DNA of 64,000 nucleotides from Erythrobasidium yunnanense (GCA_001600175.1 BCJC01000002.1:1585111-1649110), one strand, 5' to 3'; numbered from the stretch's first letter, positions 11,548-22,415 are shown. Notes: generated by a model not told the origin, from the sequence alone. Numbers and translations: made by a program.

Positions 11548-13300
11548 ATGAGCATCAGCAGCGGGACAAGCGACCATCACTTCCTCGGAGGAAAGGGCGA
11601 CACCAGCAGCAACAGCGGGCGCCTGTTCGCAAGGAGCGCAAGCACGAGCAGCATGGGCGCAAGCAGCGACAGTAGCAGCAGCGAGTCTGGCTTGTCAGAG
11701 AAACCACTGCTGGCCAGTCGCAGCAGCCGTCCTTCGAGACCCAGAAAGGGCCGTGCTCCAGCAGCAGCATCTCCTCAACATACCTCGACTAGATGGCTAC
11801 CAACTCGCCGGAAGGGCGTCAGACTACTCATACTAGGCAGTTTCATAAGTCTGGTCTTCTACGTCCTTCTCAATATCAGGTTGACACAACTCCGCACCGC
11901 CCAACGTGCAGCCAACCGACAGGCCAAGGCGGACGACATTCGCAGGTCACTCTCATTACAGCCTCCATACAGGTTCTCTACTTCCACATCTTCCACAATC
12001 AACTCGTATGCGGACATACCAAGCAATGAAGTCGGAAAAGTAGCGGCGCTGGCTGCGACCTATCAAACACCAACGTGCCATCTCGACACTTCCCGCTTCT
12101 TACAAGTACATTCTATGCTAGAGAAGCACAACGATAGGCTCTTCATTGGCCTCATACTATATAACAATGAGGATTTCTTGCCGACTTTCATGCAAGAACT
12201 GGCAGCTTTGATAGGCGTCTTGGGAAGAGAAAGGGTCTTTGTCTCAATCTATGAGAATGGTAGTAATGACATGACGTGAGTCGCTATCTATACGTATAGA
12301 GCATGGACCGGAGTTGAAGCTAAATGCGAACCGCATTTGATTTAGGCCGTACTTCCTGCTTCTGCTAGCTCAACAGCTTACAGCACTACAAGTCGGACAT
12401 GAGATTGTCGTGAAAGGCGAAGCAGAGCCACATGGCTTTATCCGAGACGAAGACCGCGAGCCAGGCAACCAACTCTGGAGCGGACCCCGTATTCCTCGCC
12501 TGGCCTATCTACGCAATAAAGTCCTCGAACCACTCCTTTCTCCAGCTGCGCAAGCCTCAGGCAACTTCACGACTGTCGTCTTCATGAACGATGCGTACCA
12601 CTGTGCATCCGATATTCTGGATTTGATCTATGAGAAGCGCAGCCAGGATGCAAACATGGCTTGTGGACTGGATCTCTTCGTAGATCCTGTACGAGGGACA
12701 TTCATGGGACCGGAGTTCTACGATACCTGGGTAGCGAGAACCATCAATGGGCATGCTTTGTCGACACTGGAGACGCTAGGCCGGCTAGCTGTCTTACATC
12801 CTCCCTCGAGAGAAAGATACCTGAAGAACCTACCGTTCCAAGTCTTCAGCTGCTGGAATGGATTAGCAGTCATCGATGCGACCGCCTTTCTGCCGCCGAA
12901 TAACATCCGTCTGCGCGCAATCGACGACTCAGACTATGCGTCCGAAAGCTATCTCATCAACGTAGATTTATGGAACGCAAAGATGGGAAGAATTATGATC
13001 GTGCCAGATGTGAAAGTCGCATATACACTGGCGGACTATGAGAAACTACATGCTGGAAGGAGATTCTCGAGCAATAGTGCGAGAGCGAGACAGGCGGAAG
13101 CTAGGCGGAACTCGAAAGAACAAGCTATACAATGGCAGGAAGACCCGCCCGCTATGGTCGACTTTAGACCGTTCAATCGGCCCAGACCGTTTAGGGAGGA
13201 GGTGAGCTCATCTCTACAACATTTACTAGCTTGCTACGGGCAGCTGACGTTCCGCTCATTACAGCCAACTATGGAGCCGTGGAACGCGACCTTGCGATGA
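11548..13300 (+). CDS. GT69 alpha-1,3-mannosyltransferase (CAP59/CMT1-like)
   Basis: Type II Golgi glycosyltransferase of the CAP59/CMT1 family (GT69), which in Cryptococcus makes alpha-1,3-mannosyl linkages for capsule or glycolipids. ATG 11548 opens a Ser-rich cytosolic tail of about 90 residues and a signal anchor (VRLLILGSFISLVFYVLLNI). A luminal domain follows with LFIGLILYNNEDFLPTFMQE and VFVSIYENGSNDMTP. Then come AYLRNKVLEPL, VVFMNDAYHCASDILDLI (the metal-binding DxD-like site), ACGLDLF and FQVFSCWNGLAVIDA. A GTGAGT...TTTAG intron at 12276-12345 joins SNDMT to PYFLLLLAQQL. A second, in-frame 63-base intron probably lies at about 13202-13264; if spliced, the tail becomes ...RPFREE-PTMEPWNATLR. 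Capsule synthesis itself is not implied. Confidence 0.92.
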
Positions 13301-13537
13301 AGAAGTGTAGAAGTGGTAGTGGTAGTGCTCGGAGTGTAGTTACAGTATAATACTTATGTCTACCCTCCATAGAGGCAGTGTACGATGTGATGTTCGTTCT
13401 GCTGTTCAGCATGCTTGTATTCATGTAGCATATGCCGCATTCGCATAGAATCGTATATATACGATGCCTCCTCTCCCTCGTCCAGCTCCCTTCCATCCAT
13501 CAATGGGTTTGTAATGATACGCCGACCACACCTATGC

Positions 13538-14645
13538 TCATGGGTTCAGCAGGTCGGCGTATGCTAGTCAGTCCATATCGCTGATAGTCGCGACTGATGC
13601 CACAAGACAGTAAGCGCGACATTTGAAGAGTGCTGCGTATGCACTCACGCAGCGTAAAGAGGATGATCATAACCACAAAAGCGATGAGAGCGTTTCTCTG
13701 CTGCAACCTCGCTTGTTCCTGCGCTTGCTCAGCTGTGATTTCTGCATGCGGACCGCCCAGAGCACTGTTCGCGAGGCGTGTGCCGGTATGTCTCGTCGCA
13801 GCATTGCTATTCCAAGCGAAACTCAAGCCCGGGAAAGGGAAGACGCCTGCTTGGACGCTCCATCCGTTCCCTCCTCCAGGCCCTCCTCCAATGTCCCAGA
13901 AAGGACTGATTCCTTGCATGCCACCACTGAACAGACCTGCTCCACCTGTTCGCAAGCCTGATAGAGGGGGAGGAGCAGGTTGTACTTTCGGCTTGGGTCG
14001 CGGTCTCAGGCGAGGATCGCCTTCTTTCTTGTTGCTTCGCCCGCCTGAGTATATTGGTATCACATCTTCTTGGACGTCTTTCAGCTGCGATTTGCAGACC
14101 GGACACTGAGAGGAGCCGAGGTCCAGCCAGGAAGATAGGTCGCTCCCTGCAGGCCTTCGTCTCAGTATATAGACTGGGAGCTGGTTGAGAAGCACTGACA
14201 ACAGAAGACGTGTCCGCACTTTGTGACGACGCAGTCATCGACGCTCGGCGTTTCCAGACTACGTGTACCGGAGGTGGAAAGGTCAGCAATGTATCGCGGT
14301 CAGGATACAATGATCAGCGCACCATATATGACATGCAAACAGCGCTTCTTTCTTGCCGTCTTCGTCGTTTGCATCGTCCTTGACATCTGCTTGATCGACC
14401 TCTCGTTCTTTGCCTTTACTTGATGGTTGCGGCTGGCTAAGATCTTCTCTACGTGGTGTTACAGCTGCCGAGTAAGATGCTCGTTGACGCTCCCTAAGCC
14501 CATGGATGCTGGACTCGGACCCGCCAAGAGATACTGCCGACGACGTGGATGCTTCTGCTTCGACTCCCATGCAAGAGCTGCCAGCAATATTATGGTTGTC
14601 AACATTCACGAAGTCCTTTACGTCTGCGTCCTCTTCTTGGTTCAT
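13538..14645 (-). CDS. ER-type RING finger E3 ubiquitin ligase, RNF5/RNF185-like
   Basis: Tail-anchored ER ligase of the RNF5 type, used in protein quality control. ATG 14645 starts an acidic, Ser-rich N-terminus of about 100 residues. After splicing an intron that begins GTGCGC at 14322, the RING reads FACHICLETPSVDDCVVTKC, GHVFCWSDLSSWLDL and SSQCPVCKSQ. It is followed by the RNF5-like VIPIYSGGRSNKKEGDPRLRPRP region, a Pro/Gly-rich linker and a C-terminal TM span (NALIAFVVMIILFTL). One oddity: the sixth zinc ligand, Cys in CWPC of RNF5, is Asp here (CWSD). No alternative splice I tried restores Cys. The final short exon is uncertain; three acceptor choices give different last residues, so the end (13538) is a best guess between 13500 and 13570. 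Confidence 0.8.
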
Positions 14646-14811
14646 GCTTTGCTTAAGATGGGTTTGGTCAAGACATGCACCTCAACCTTCCAGCAAGAAG
14701 CGGACTAGGAACGAGTACAAGCTTCATTGAGCACTTCTGTGCGAAGATTTAATCATGGCAATATCTCTCAAGCCAAAAGAGTACAACGAGGACAGCCTCC
14801 TGTATCCTGAC

Positions 14812-16041
14812 CTAGACGTCCTCCTGCAAGCGTATGTGATTAGCAAAGACGACCTTGTTCGTAGGGTCCCAGCTGAAATGACAGAAAACGCGAGATCCAG
14901 CTGTCAGTCTTGAGGCTTTCACCGAGCTCAGCGGAATGTAGATAGTCCAGCCGCGTAAAGCAGCCTTGGCCTGTCGGTGCGCAGCTTGTCCTTCCCAGCT
15001 CTGCCATCCATCTCTGAGCACACCCCATCCAAAGACACCCAAACCCTCCCTTGGCATTGACTCGATGACAGCAGAGAACTTCATACGCTTCAGTGCTGGA
15101 GAGACAGGATTGGTGACCGGGGAAGGTGCATAAGGGACGGGAGGAGGGAGTGTTGGTTCGATAATGGATCCAGCACTGCGCTCACTGCCTGCGATTTCCA
15201 GGTTCTTTGCAATATACTTCTGCGCCCAAAGATCGCACCCTAAGTTGAAGCACACCTCCATGCCCCTTAAGACATCAAATCGGCCGCCTGAAGGGTAGCG
15301 CCAGTAGATAGCGACTTTGTCAAAAGCTTGCTGCACCTTATTGTGATTGGTTTCGGAGAATGGCACAGTCGTCAAGCTTTTTATGTCCATGCAGCCCCAA
15401 CCTGCGCGCTGGATGCCATCATTTTTTCGGACCTTGTCTTCTGGCAATCGTAAGATCCGCGCTTTCAGTCGGAGGCTCAACAATTTGCTGTTACCTCTGA
15501 AGACATCCGCCGTATCTGGATGCTGTGTCCACGAGCCCCAAGCAGGCTTGCCCTTTACTTTCCGGTCTTCAAGTCTTTGATAAGCGGACTTCTGAATGGC
15601 TTGCTGTTGTATTTGGAAGCCAACTTTCTTCTTCGAGGGGATCTGTGGATAGCTGTTCTGTGTGTTCTGATACAGCATGGTCTGTGTCGACGCTACGGGG
15701 CGCAGGAAGTCCTGAGCGTCCGGAGGGAGCACAATGCCGTCAAAGTCAGGATAAGGAGGAGCTTCAGGCTGGGTTCCTTGATGATGGTGTTGACGATGTT
15801 GGTTCAGCCTCTGTAGGCTCTTGCTGGCCTTACTTTTGACCTGATGGCCGACTCCGTGAATCAAGTCACGGGCACCGTTTGTCCGTTTGCCATGGGCTCT
15901 GGCAGCTCGCGTATTGGGTTGGGCAGGGGCGTTGAGTGCTGTTGGACTTAGATTGGACTCCTCGTCATGTACTGCTGCCGTGTTCCAGGTCCAAGCGTTC
16001 ACTTTGGCTGCCACTGCTGGGTCGTATCTGGGCGCACTCAT
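14812..16041 (-). CDS. Orphan 409-residue protein, function unknown
   Basis: A single uninterrupted frame with ATG at 16041 and stop at 14812, unusual here because most neighbours are intron-rich. The first 120 residues are basic and low in complexity (HQVKSKASKSLQRLNQHRQHHHQGT). The middle contains KPAWGSWTQHPDTADVFRGN. The C-terminal half looks folded, with GVFGWGVLRDGWQSWEGQA, AALRGWTIYIPLSSVKASRL, and TAGSRVFCHFSWDPTNKVVF near the end. No signal peptide or TM span. I do not recognise a family. The stop lies 160 bases from the RNF5-like start on the same strand. Consistent codon usage over 1.2 kb without stops supports a real gene. Confidence 0.7.
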   Translation of the reverse strand: MSAPRYDPAVAAKVNAWTWNTAAVHDEESNLSPTALNAPAQPNTRAARAHGKRTNGARDLIHGVGHQVKSKASKSLQRLNQHRQHHHQGTQPEAPPYPDFDGIVLPPDAQDFLRPVASTQTMLYQNTQNSYPQIPSKKKVGFQIQQQAIQKSAYQRLEDRKVKGKPAWGSWTQHPDTADVFRGNSKLLSLRLKARILRLPEDKVRKNDGIQRAGWGCMDIKSLTTVPFSETNHNKVQQAFDKVAIYWRYPSGGRFDVLRGMEVCFNLGCDLWAQKYIAKNLEIAGSERSAGSIIEPTLPPPVPYAPSPVTNPVSPALKRMKFSAVIESMPREGLGVFGWGVLRDGWQSWEGQAAHRQAKAALRGWTIYIPLSSVKASRLTAGSRVFCHFSWDPTNKVVFANHIRLQEDV

Positions 16042-16770
16042 TTTCGTTGATTTGTGTCACTAGGTGCTGCTTCCTGATGGCTGCTGGAGGTACCTTCTAC
16101 GCGCCGGTCGTAGGAGGTGGTAAGCGTTAAGTAGACCGTGAAGTGCGAGGGACTATCTGGCAGTAGAGCTGCAGACGGATGAAAGGACGAGGTGTAAAGG
16201 TACCAACGGTACCCTTCCAATGAGCATAGAGTCCGTGACCCTTTGAAAGGTACCACGCCATCAGTCCGTAATCAGGCCAGGGGAGTCAGTGCGCAGTGTC
16301 AGTGGATCAGCTGTCATGAGGAACATCGACAGCCAAGGTGTAGCGGAGGTAGAATTCCGTAAAGCGGCCATGCCATGTCGGGTTACATGATTGAAGCCAA
16401 CCGTATCACATACACTGATGGAGGCTGCTCGTTCCTGCCAACTTATGACGGCTCTTGACCATATAAAGCCATAATCTGTAACAGCCGAAAGGTCTCGCGT
16501 GCCGTGCGACAGCGTTGTGTGATCGTATATTCGGCGGTAGCCCAGCCAGAGGCCTGATGATACTGTTTCTTCTTATTCTGTAGCCTGACCTGACCGTAGA
16601 TCCTGAAGCAGCTGCCAAATTGCAGCCCGAGCTCTTTTGGAGGGCAGAGAAGAGGAGATAATCAGAAATCCAAAACTCTGCAAGCCATTCTTTACTTAGT
16701 GTGTCTGATCTATGGCGAGACAGAGCTTTGCTTACATCTACTGAATGGAAGTCAATCTCAGTTGGAACCC
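16042..16770. other. Gene-free interval
   Basis: Upstream region of the 409-residue protein and 3' flank of the small gene at 16771. The minus-strand open frame at about 16406-16774 begins at TTG immediately after the small gene's stop and has no domain, so it is read as 3' UTR. Nothing else is supported. Confidence 0.45.
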
Positions 16771-17189
16771 TCAACGGTATGCGAGATAGCGCTTCTTTGC
16801 TTCAGCATACGTATAGTAATCCGTATAAAGATGGAGCTTGGCTTGTTGAATGAAGGGACTGTAGTACAGTGATGCTTGCTCGCTAATTGGCGAGGAGGCT
16901 AGGCTGCTGCTTGTTGGCTCAAGATCTGAAGAATAGGCTGAGGAGGGAGAGCTTGAAGTCGAAGGAGGTGACGACGAGTTGCCGGCCTGGTAAGTAGGCT
17001 ACCATCACAATGGGAGAGAGAGAAAAGTCAACTTTACTCCACTCGCTGTCGTATACACTTTTCCTGGCAACTTACCTCTGATGGCTTATATAGGTAGTCC
17101 GCCTCGATGCGTTCAAACATATGATCCAGCGACTTCAGTGAGCTAGACCACACTATCTTGACATTCGTATTTCTGCCTCTGTCTGCCAT
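16771..17189 (-). CDS. Small two-exon protein, 113 residues, function unknown
   Basis: This gene is only seen after splicing. Exon 1 (17189-17076) encodes 38 residues beginning MADRGRNTNVKIVWSSSLKS and ends in YLYKPSE. It is followed by a perfect GTAAGT donor and an intron of 75 bases ending GATGGTAG. Exon 2 (16998-16771) continues in frame with PTYQAGNSSSPPSTSSS, a Ser/Pro-rich linker, then SEQASLYYSPFIQQAKLHLY and TDYYTYAEAKKRYLAYR before TGA. The ends (LDHMFERIEADYLY and the Tyr/Lys-rich C-terminus) look amphipathic and folded, while the centre looks disordered. No signal peptide, TM or known motif. Both splice sites fit the local style and the phase is kept, which is the main evidence. 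I do not recognise the family. Confidence 0.6.
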
Positions 17190-17692
17190 GGTAGCTTTAG
17201 ATGTTCAGGCTTCAGAGGGAGCAGGTGTAGAGTGAAGGATGGGAACAGGAGACAAGAAGAGACCACCATGCTAGCTTTCAAGTACCAAGCGTATGACTGA
17301 TCAAGTCTGTCGCGTTCGACATGTTACTCTTTTCGCTGTCATGTGCGCAAGAATGGCGCCATCAGGCGAATTGCTACAGAGTTGCGTCTTCGTCAATCAT
17401 GACTTCTATGATTGCCTTGCGTGCGTCTGTTGCTCCTCTATCGCCATCTTCAGATTAGTATTGCTTGACTCGCCATCCTCTGCGAAGATTGGTTGACCCA
17501 CTCGATGGCTTCGAGGGGCAAGGACTGAGGGCTTAGCACTTTGGCGTAGTATTCTAGCATCGACTTTGTCAGCATATAGGCTTGCGAAGTGTATATGGAA
17601 AATAGGTATGAGGGGCGAACTTCAAGTGTGGTCGAACAGCGATTAGTCAAATCTCCACATGTTTACCTCGTAGCGCATAAGCTCCTATACTA
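17190..17692. other. Gene-free interval
   Basis: About 500 bases between the small two-exon gene and the end of the class V aminotransferase. Short open frames on both strands lack domains. It likely holds the promoter of the small gene and the aminotransferase 3' UTR. Confidence 0.4.
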
Positions 17693-19101
17693 CTACGCGC
17701 GAGGCGACTGTTTCCAACTTCCCTGCCTGACTTGATCGCACAGGCGAGCGAGTATGTCTGCTAGCCAGTGGAAGTCTTTCATTTCCAGATAGATTTGCCC
17801 TGATAGTCGGGCCCAGAACTTGTCGTCGTAGACATATATTGGCACGAAAGTATCGTGTTCGCGCACGAGCGTCAGTTCCATCCAACTTCGGCATGCTGAA
17901 ACCTCTTCGTTCGAAATATCGGCACCGATAGATATGGGCAGGCGCACATTGCTCATACTGCATTTGGTGAGATGACCTTCCTTGTCTGTGAGGACCTCCG
18001 TCTGCAACTGATCCGCCAGGTATTTACCGCCCTTTTGAGCCATTTCGCGAATATATTCGCGAATAGCGACTTCCCCTCCGCAGATAGTCTTCCTAAAAGC
18101 TAGCGCTTCGGGAACGCAGTAGTACGGGTTCGAGTCGACAGTCGCGACGAACTCGAAAAGCGTCTCGAAAGGTGAGCCCGCTGTCGGAGGCAATGGGTTA
18201 CGGATAGAAGCTGATTCTGGTGTAGGCTTGGGTACGAAGCCATGGGAAGTCGGGAAAGTTGTCCGTATCAGATTTTGATTGCGTTGAGGGACGTAAAAGA
18301 CAGCACATCCTCGCGGAGTATATAGCCACCTTCAGACATGTCAGAACGGCTTTCAGTATTCGCAAAGAATCGGCTCACTTGTGACAATTGCTTACGAAGA
18401 AGTCTGGATCTAACTCCTTCAGGTTTAGGGCAATCTGCCCGATTCCATGCGCGCCATCGATACAGCTGAGGACGCCGAAGCGCTTGCAAGCCTCTACGAG
18501 CTGCTCGAATGGGAAGCGTAGCGCCGGGATTGATGAGACGGTGTCAAAGACAGCTACTTTCGGAGTAAGGCCTTTCTTCTTGAGATCTTCGAAAGCCTCG
18601 ATGAAACCGCTGACAATGTCCTCAGGTTCGCAAGGTAATTGGTAATTGACTTTTTTAGCTTGAACATTCTGATTTGTCTCAATGATAGATGTGATGGTCT
18701 TCTCGCAGGAGCCATAGATCACGCTTCCGTAGACGATAACATCGCCAGGCTGATAGTCCAAGTTTCGCAAGACCAGGTTGACCCCGCTCGTAGCGTTCGC
18801 AATAAGGACGCATGTACTCGTGTCGACATTTAAGAGCTCTGCGACTCCCTTCCGAGCTTCCAGCAGAAGCTCCTTCGAAGTGTACCGGATGAACTTGTCG
18901 GGCCGCTCTTCTGCAGCATCTTGACATTCGCGCAGCTTTTCTCTGACGGATACGGGATAAGTACCGAAGGATCCTGCGAGTCAACCGTGTCTTAGCGAAG
19001 CGAAAACCGATTGGAGAGAAGAAGCGAGAGCTACCATGATTCAAGTTGCGAAAGCCATCGGGGAACATAAACTCTTTGCGAAAGCTGTGACCGTACTGCA
19101 T
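17693..19101 (-). CDS. PLP-dependent class V aminotransferase-fold enzyme (isopenicillin N epimerase-like)
   Basis: Fold-type I PLP enzyme of the group containing isopenicillin N epimerase-like proteins, cysteine desulfurases and L-cysteine desulfhydrases. ATG 19101 starts MQYGHSFRKEFMFPDGFRNL, then NHG-SFGTYPVSVREKL across an intron. Further on are ATSGVNLVLRNLDYQPGDVI, the PLP-phosphate-binding region, and VSSIPALRFPFEQLVEACK. SCIDGAHGIGQIALNL carries the pyridine-binding Asp. SNCHK-WLYTPRGCAVFYVP carries the Schiff-base Lys; splicing GTGAGC...GAAG joins HK to W. The C-terminal small domain contains CSMSNVRLPI and DDKFWARLSGQIYLEMKDF. Start 19101 is preferred over an upstream in-frame extension, because the neighbouring transporter stops at 19235 and the family begins at YGHSFRKEF. 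The true substrate cannot be told from sequence. Confidence 0.88.
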
Positions 19102-19234
19102 GTTACAAAATGAGGTTGCAAAGAAGCAAAGATGCACAGCGAAAAGCAATTCGCAATACAGTGCTTGACTCGCTTGAAGCGAGACCCACGTGCCGGCGCT
19201 CGCGTATCTTTCTCTGGAATACAGTCGCATAGAT

Positions 19235-21657
19235 CTACAGTGTGAGCTTGAATTCAGGGTCTCTATCGTCACCGTACCCGGTATACTGCAAGTATGGCTT
19301 GTTAGCCGAGGTCAGGACCAGAAGAAATGCAAGCCGTACCTTGTTATAGGCTCCTTCTCGCTTTCGCTTGTTGACCCATGCACAAAATAGTGTGTTAGCG
19401 AGTACACTGTTACCGTTGTTAGCTGGTCCCGTTCACACATCAACACTCGACTCACGCGACCCTGCGAACGGAATGGGAGGTCAGAAAACATCGTCGGCTG
19501 CTTCTGTGGAGAGACGACCTACCAAGCATAGCACAACAGACCCAGTACGATGTGGTGACTCTTCTTGTAAGCGGGTCTCTCGTGTGTAGGGTAAATCCAG
19601 GCGGCCTGCGGGAATCCAATTGTTCAGGCTTGCCCAGATGGGTCCAGGGCGATCTGAGACTTACGACAAAACCGCCGCAGTTCGCCTGAATCGTCATTAT
19701 CAGTCAAATGTAGTCACCTACGCGCCAAGGGCAAACTTACGATTGCTCTGCGCAAAGAAAGGTGACAAATTAGTCTCTAATTTCGCATATGAGAGCCTCA
19801 GTACGCACAGTTGTAGTGCAGACACGGTCGCTCGCTTGTAATGACCAGCGCTGTTGCCAGTCAGCCATACGAGTATTGCCGGGACCGATGTGTATTGTCC
19901 GAATGCCATCTAAAGTAGATCCGAAGCATTTGGACGTCAGCCTCACCTTCTAGATCGGTTTTCAAGCTATGGGAACCCACCAGGAAGAGCATACCATACT
20001 TGACATTGTTATTATCCGTTGTACTTATAATTGCGTACCCGATAATTGCGATAGGAAGGGTCACAAGGATAATTGGACCTCGTAACCATAGGCGATCAGA
20101 TAGATAGGCGACAACGAAAGTCCCTAAGCAAGCCGCTGCATAGGGAGGAACGGAGAAGAGTTGTGCTCTTTCTGCGGTGTATCCCAGGGCGTTGATGATA
20201 CTCGGTGTGAACAGACCAAAGCTATACAGACTGCGATAGGCTCAGCGTAGGCAACTCTCTAGTGCATGGATGCTAGGTACCCGCTCAAGATGCAGAAATA
20301 GGCAGATGCGGAAAGCCATGTCTGGACCGACAAGACACCTCGTCGAACTTCAGACCATTGTAGCTTCTCTGCTGAATGAGGTGAGGCATCTCCATCCGCA
20401 TCTATAGATGCAGAGGTCGGCCGGTCTCGAAGCAGTCTCTGCACTGCGAACGCTCTTTCGGCAGGCGTAAGGAAAGATGCTGTCTCGACGGAGTTGGGAA
20501 GGAAGATATAGGCGATTACAGCGACTACGATAGTCAAGAGACCCTCAAGTAGCTGTAAACCACCTGTCAGCAGGCAGCTCATCGATTTCTCTCGAAGGAA
20601 CATACGAAAATCCAGCGCCAGCCGTGACTGGCAGACCGTCAGAGATAGACTCGCATAGATGTGAATTAACATATGAACGCACTCGATTACTCCACTGACA
20701 GGTCCAATAGCGTTGAAGCCATAAGCCAGCAGTCCACCTATAGAGACAATCTCAGATCCGCGCCTCTTGTTACTGCGGGAAAGCTGCCATACCGAAAGCA
20801 CCAGAGAGTGATGCAGCACCGTAAATAAGACCCATTCTAAGTCCCATCTGTGTGTAATAAAGCCCCAGTCAGATCAATCTGCTCGATCTGTCGTCGCCGA
20901 AATTCCAAGAAACGGACTTCTCTACGTCTATACATCATGCTGAGGTACAGCACTATTCCTGGTAGGAGCCCTCCTTCGCTATTCGATGTATCAGAATGAA
21001 TTTAGCATTTTTCGGACTCGTAGACGCCGCGGCAGGACTCACGTTATTCCCAGGAAGATACGAACAGCTACTAAGCTTCCATAGCTTCTGACAAAGGCTA
21101 GACACATAGCGACCAGACCCCAGGCACCCGTAAGAAAAGGAAGCCAGATGCGCGGGCTCACTTTCTTCATAAGAAGGTTCGATGGCACTTCGGACAGGAT
21201 ATAGAAAAGGTAGTAGACGGTGAGTGCTACTGCATACTGGTTACCGACCAGTTTCAGGTTGACGCGAAGGCCCAACGTTGCGGCATTTCCGCTAAAGACA
21301 GGCAACTGTCAGCTCGACCCTGCTTCTTTCGCCAGGACCACTAGATCTGGATATCCGAGAGCTTGAACTGACATGTTTGTCCTATCCAAGAAAGAGAAGA
21401 GGAAGAGTAGTGCCAGGACAGGCAGGATGCTAGACCGAGGCACATATTAACCGGTACCCAAGCATCTCGACAGAATTGATCTGTATATACCGCAAGTCGA
21501 GCTTGAGGAGTATACGACGTTCGAGCTTCTTTTGATCCTCATCCAGGAAGTTTGGGTCGTCTAATGCAGTTTCTGTCCGGCTAACAGGGCCCTTTTCGCC
21601 ATTCCCATTCTTGTGCTGATCAGCGAATGCGCTATCTGGTACGCCAGCGCCAGGCAT
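19235..21657 (-). CDS. MFS transporter, anion:cation symporter (allantoate permease/DAL5-like) family
   Basis: Twelve-TM permease for organic anions or related acids. ATG 21657 starts an acidic tail (LDDPNFLDEDQKKLERRILL), then KLDLR joins by splicing to the first TM ILPVLALLFLFSFLDRTN, the family signature. Next come YAVALTVYYLFYILSEVPSN, LLMKKVSPRIWLPF and GAWGLVAMCLAFVRSYGSLV. SLSGAFGGLLAYG then appears. The second half has SAEKLQWSEVRRGVLSVQTW, FSVPPYAAACLGTFVVAYLSD and WLTGNSAGHYKRATVSALQ. The last exons read VNKRKREGAYNK, then YTGYGDDRDPEFKLTL and TAG, the usual basic then acidic tail. About ten introns, so exon borders are approximate. It lies 133 bases upstream of the aminotransferase on the same strand, which suggests but does not prove joint use. 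Confidence 0.88.
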
Positions 21658-22050
21658 GCTTGCTTCGTCTTTACTTCTTCACTGAGCTTTCCTGGCTTCT
21701 CTGTAGGGAGTCGATAGTAGGGCTTTTCGTTGAGAGCCTTTAAGCTGGCTTTTGCAGACTTTTGATGAGGGAGAGGAGGAAGCTGTCTTGTGCATTAGGC
21801 TCCCCATGGAGAGTACGGCTATTTCTGATTCGTTCGGCAAAAGCATGTGCGGCAGCTCATCGGTGACATAATCAGCACACCAGGACGACTTCGACAGCTG
21901 CAGCTGCTTGTCAGTAGCTGATCCTTAGTGATTGTCCTCTCATGGTTTGCAGTGATTGCGACTTGAAGAAGCTTGATCCTAAAGGAACGCGCTTTCTAGC
22001 CCAGGAAAACGCTTGATCTGGCCTGGTTCCAGTCTAATATCTGGACAAGC
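21658..22050. promoter_or_regulatory. Divergent promoter region, MFS transporter / CMC4
   Basis: Nearly 400 bases between the divergent starts of the transporter (minus) and CMC4 (plus). No exon, TATA box or strong repeat seen. Confidence 0.4.
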
Positions 22051-22415
22051 ATGCCCTTGAACGACAATCCACCCTGTCAAGCAGAAGCTTGTGCGATCCA
22101 GACCTGTTTGGCTCAGAACTCTTTCAATCAAGAAAGATGCGACGGCGTCCTCGAGAAGCTGTATTCATGGTCAGCTATACATCTTTGGCTGGATCAGTGC
22201 CGTCAGCTGAGCATGCACGATGTAGCTGCAACGAGCTCTACAAACGCAATCCGCGCCAAGCTGGCGTCTCTGACGAAGAAGAGGCAAAGAAGCTCAGAGC
22301 TGGCAAAGGCGAAAAGGGCAACGACTTCAGTACAGCATGTCCAATGCGTACGGTCGTAGAAAGGAAGTGGAAGGATATACAAGAAACGAAGCAGAAGGAG
22401 CAGGGTTCGCCGTAG
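22051..22415 (+). CDS. CMC4: Cx9C motif-containing protein 4, mitochondrial intermembrane space
   Basis: Small twin-Cx9C protein imported by the Mia40 relay. Exon 1 (22051-22169) reads MPLNDNPPCQAEACAIQTC, then LAQNSFNQERCDGVLEKLYS, and ends with TG. A GTCAGC...GATGTAG intron follows (22170-22225). Exon 2 resumes with C, completing CDGVLEKLYSCC. Both Cx9C motifs are exact: C-QAEACAIQT-C and C-DGVLEKLYS-C, plus the extra Cys typical of Cmc4/MTCP1. The tail (NELYKRNPRQAG, then a basic KKLRAGKGEKG stretch and STACPMRTVVERKWKDI) ends at TAG 22413-22415, giving 102 residues. The C-terminal extension is longer than in yeast Cmc4. The intron splits the second motif, which hides the gene from simple frame reading. 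Confidence 0.85.

Noticed and set aside
11548-22000. A secondary-metabolite or capsule gene cluster
   Set aside because: The GT69 enzyme, transporter and PLP enzyme are not accompanied by a backbone synthase, tailoring enzymes or a pathway regulator, and unrelated housekeeping genes lie between them.
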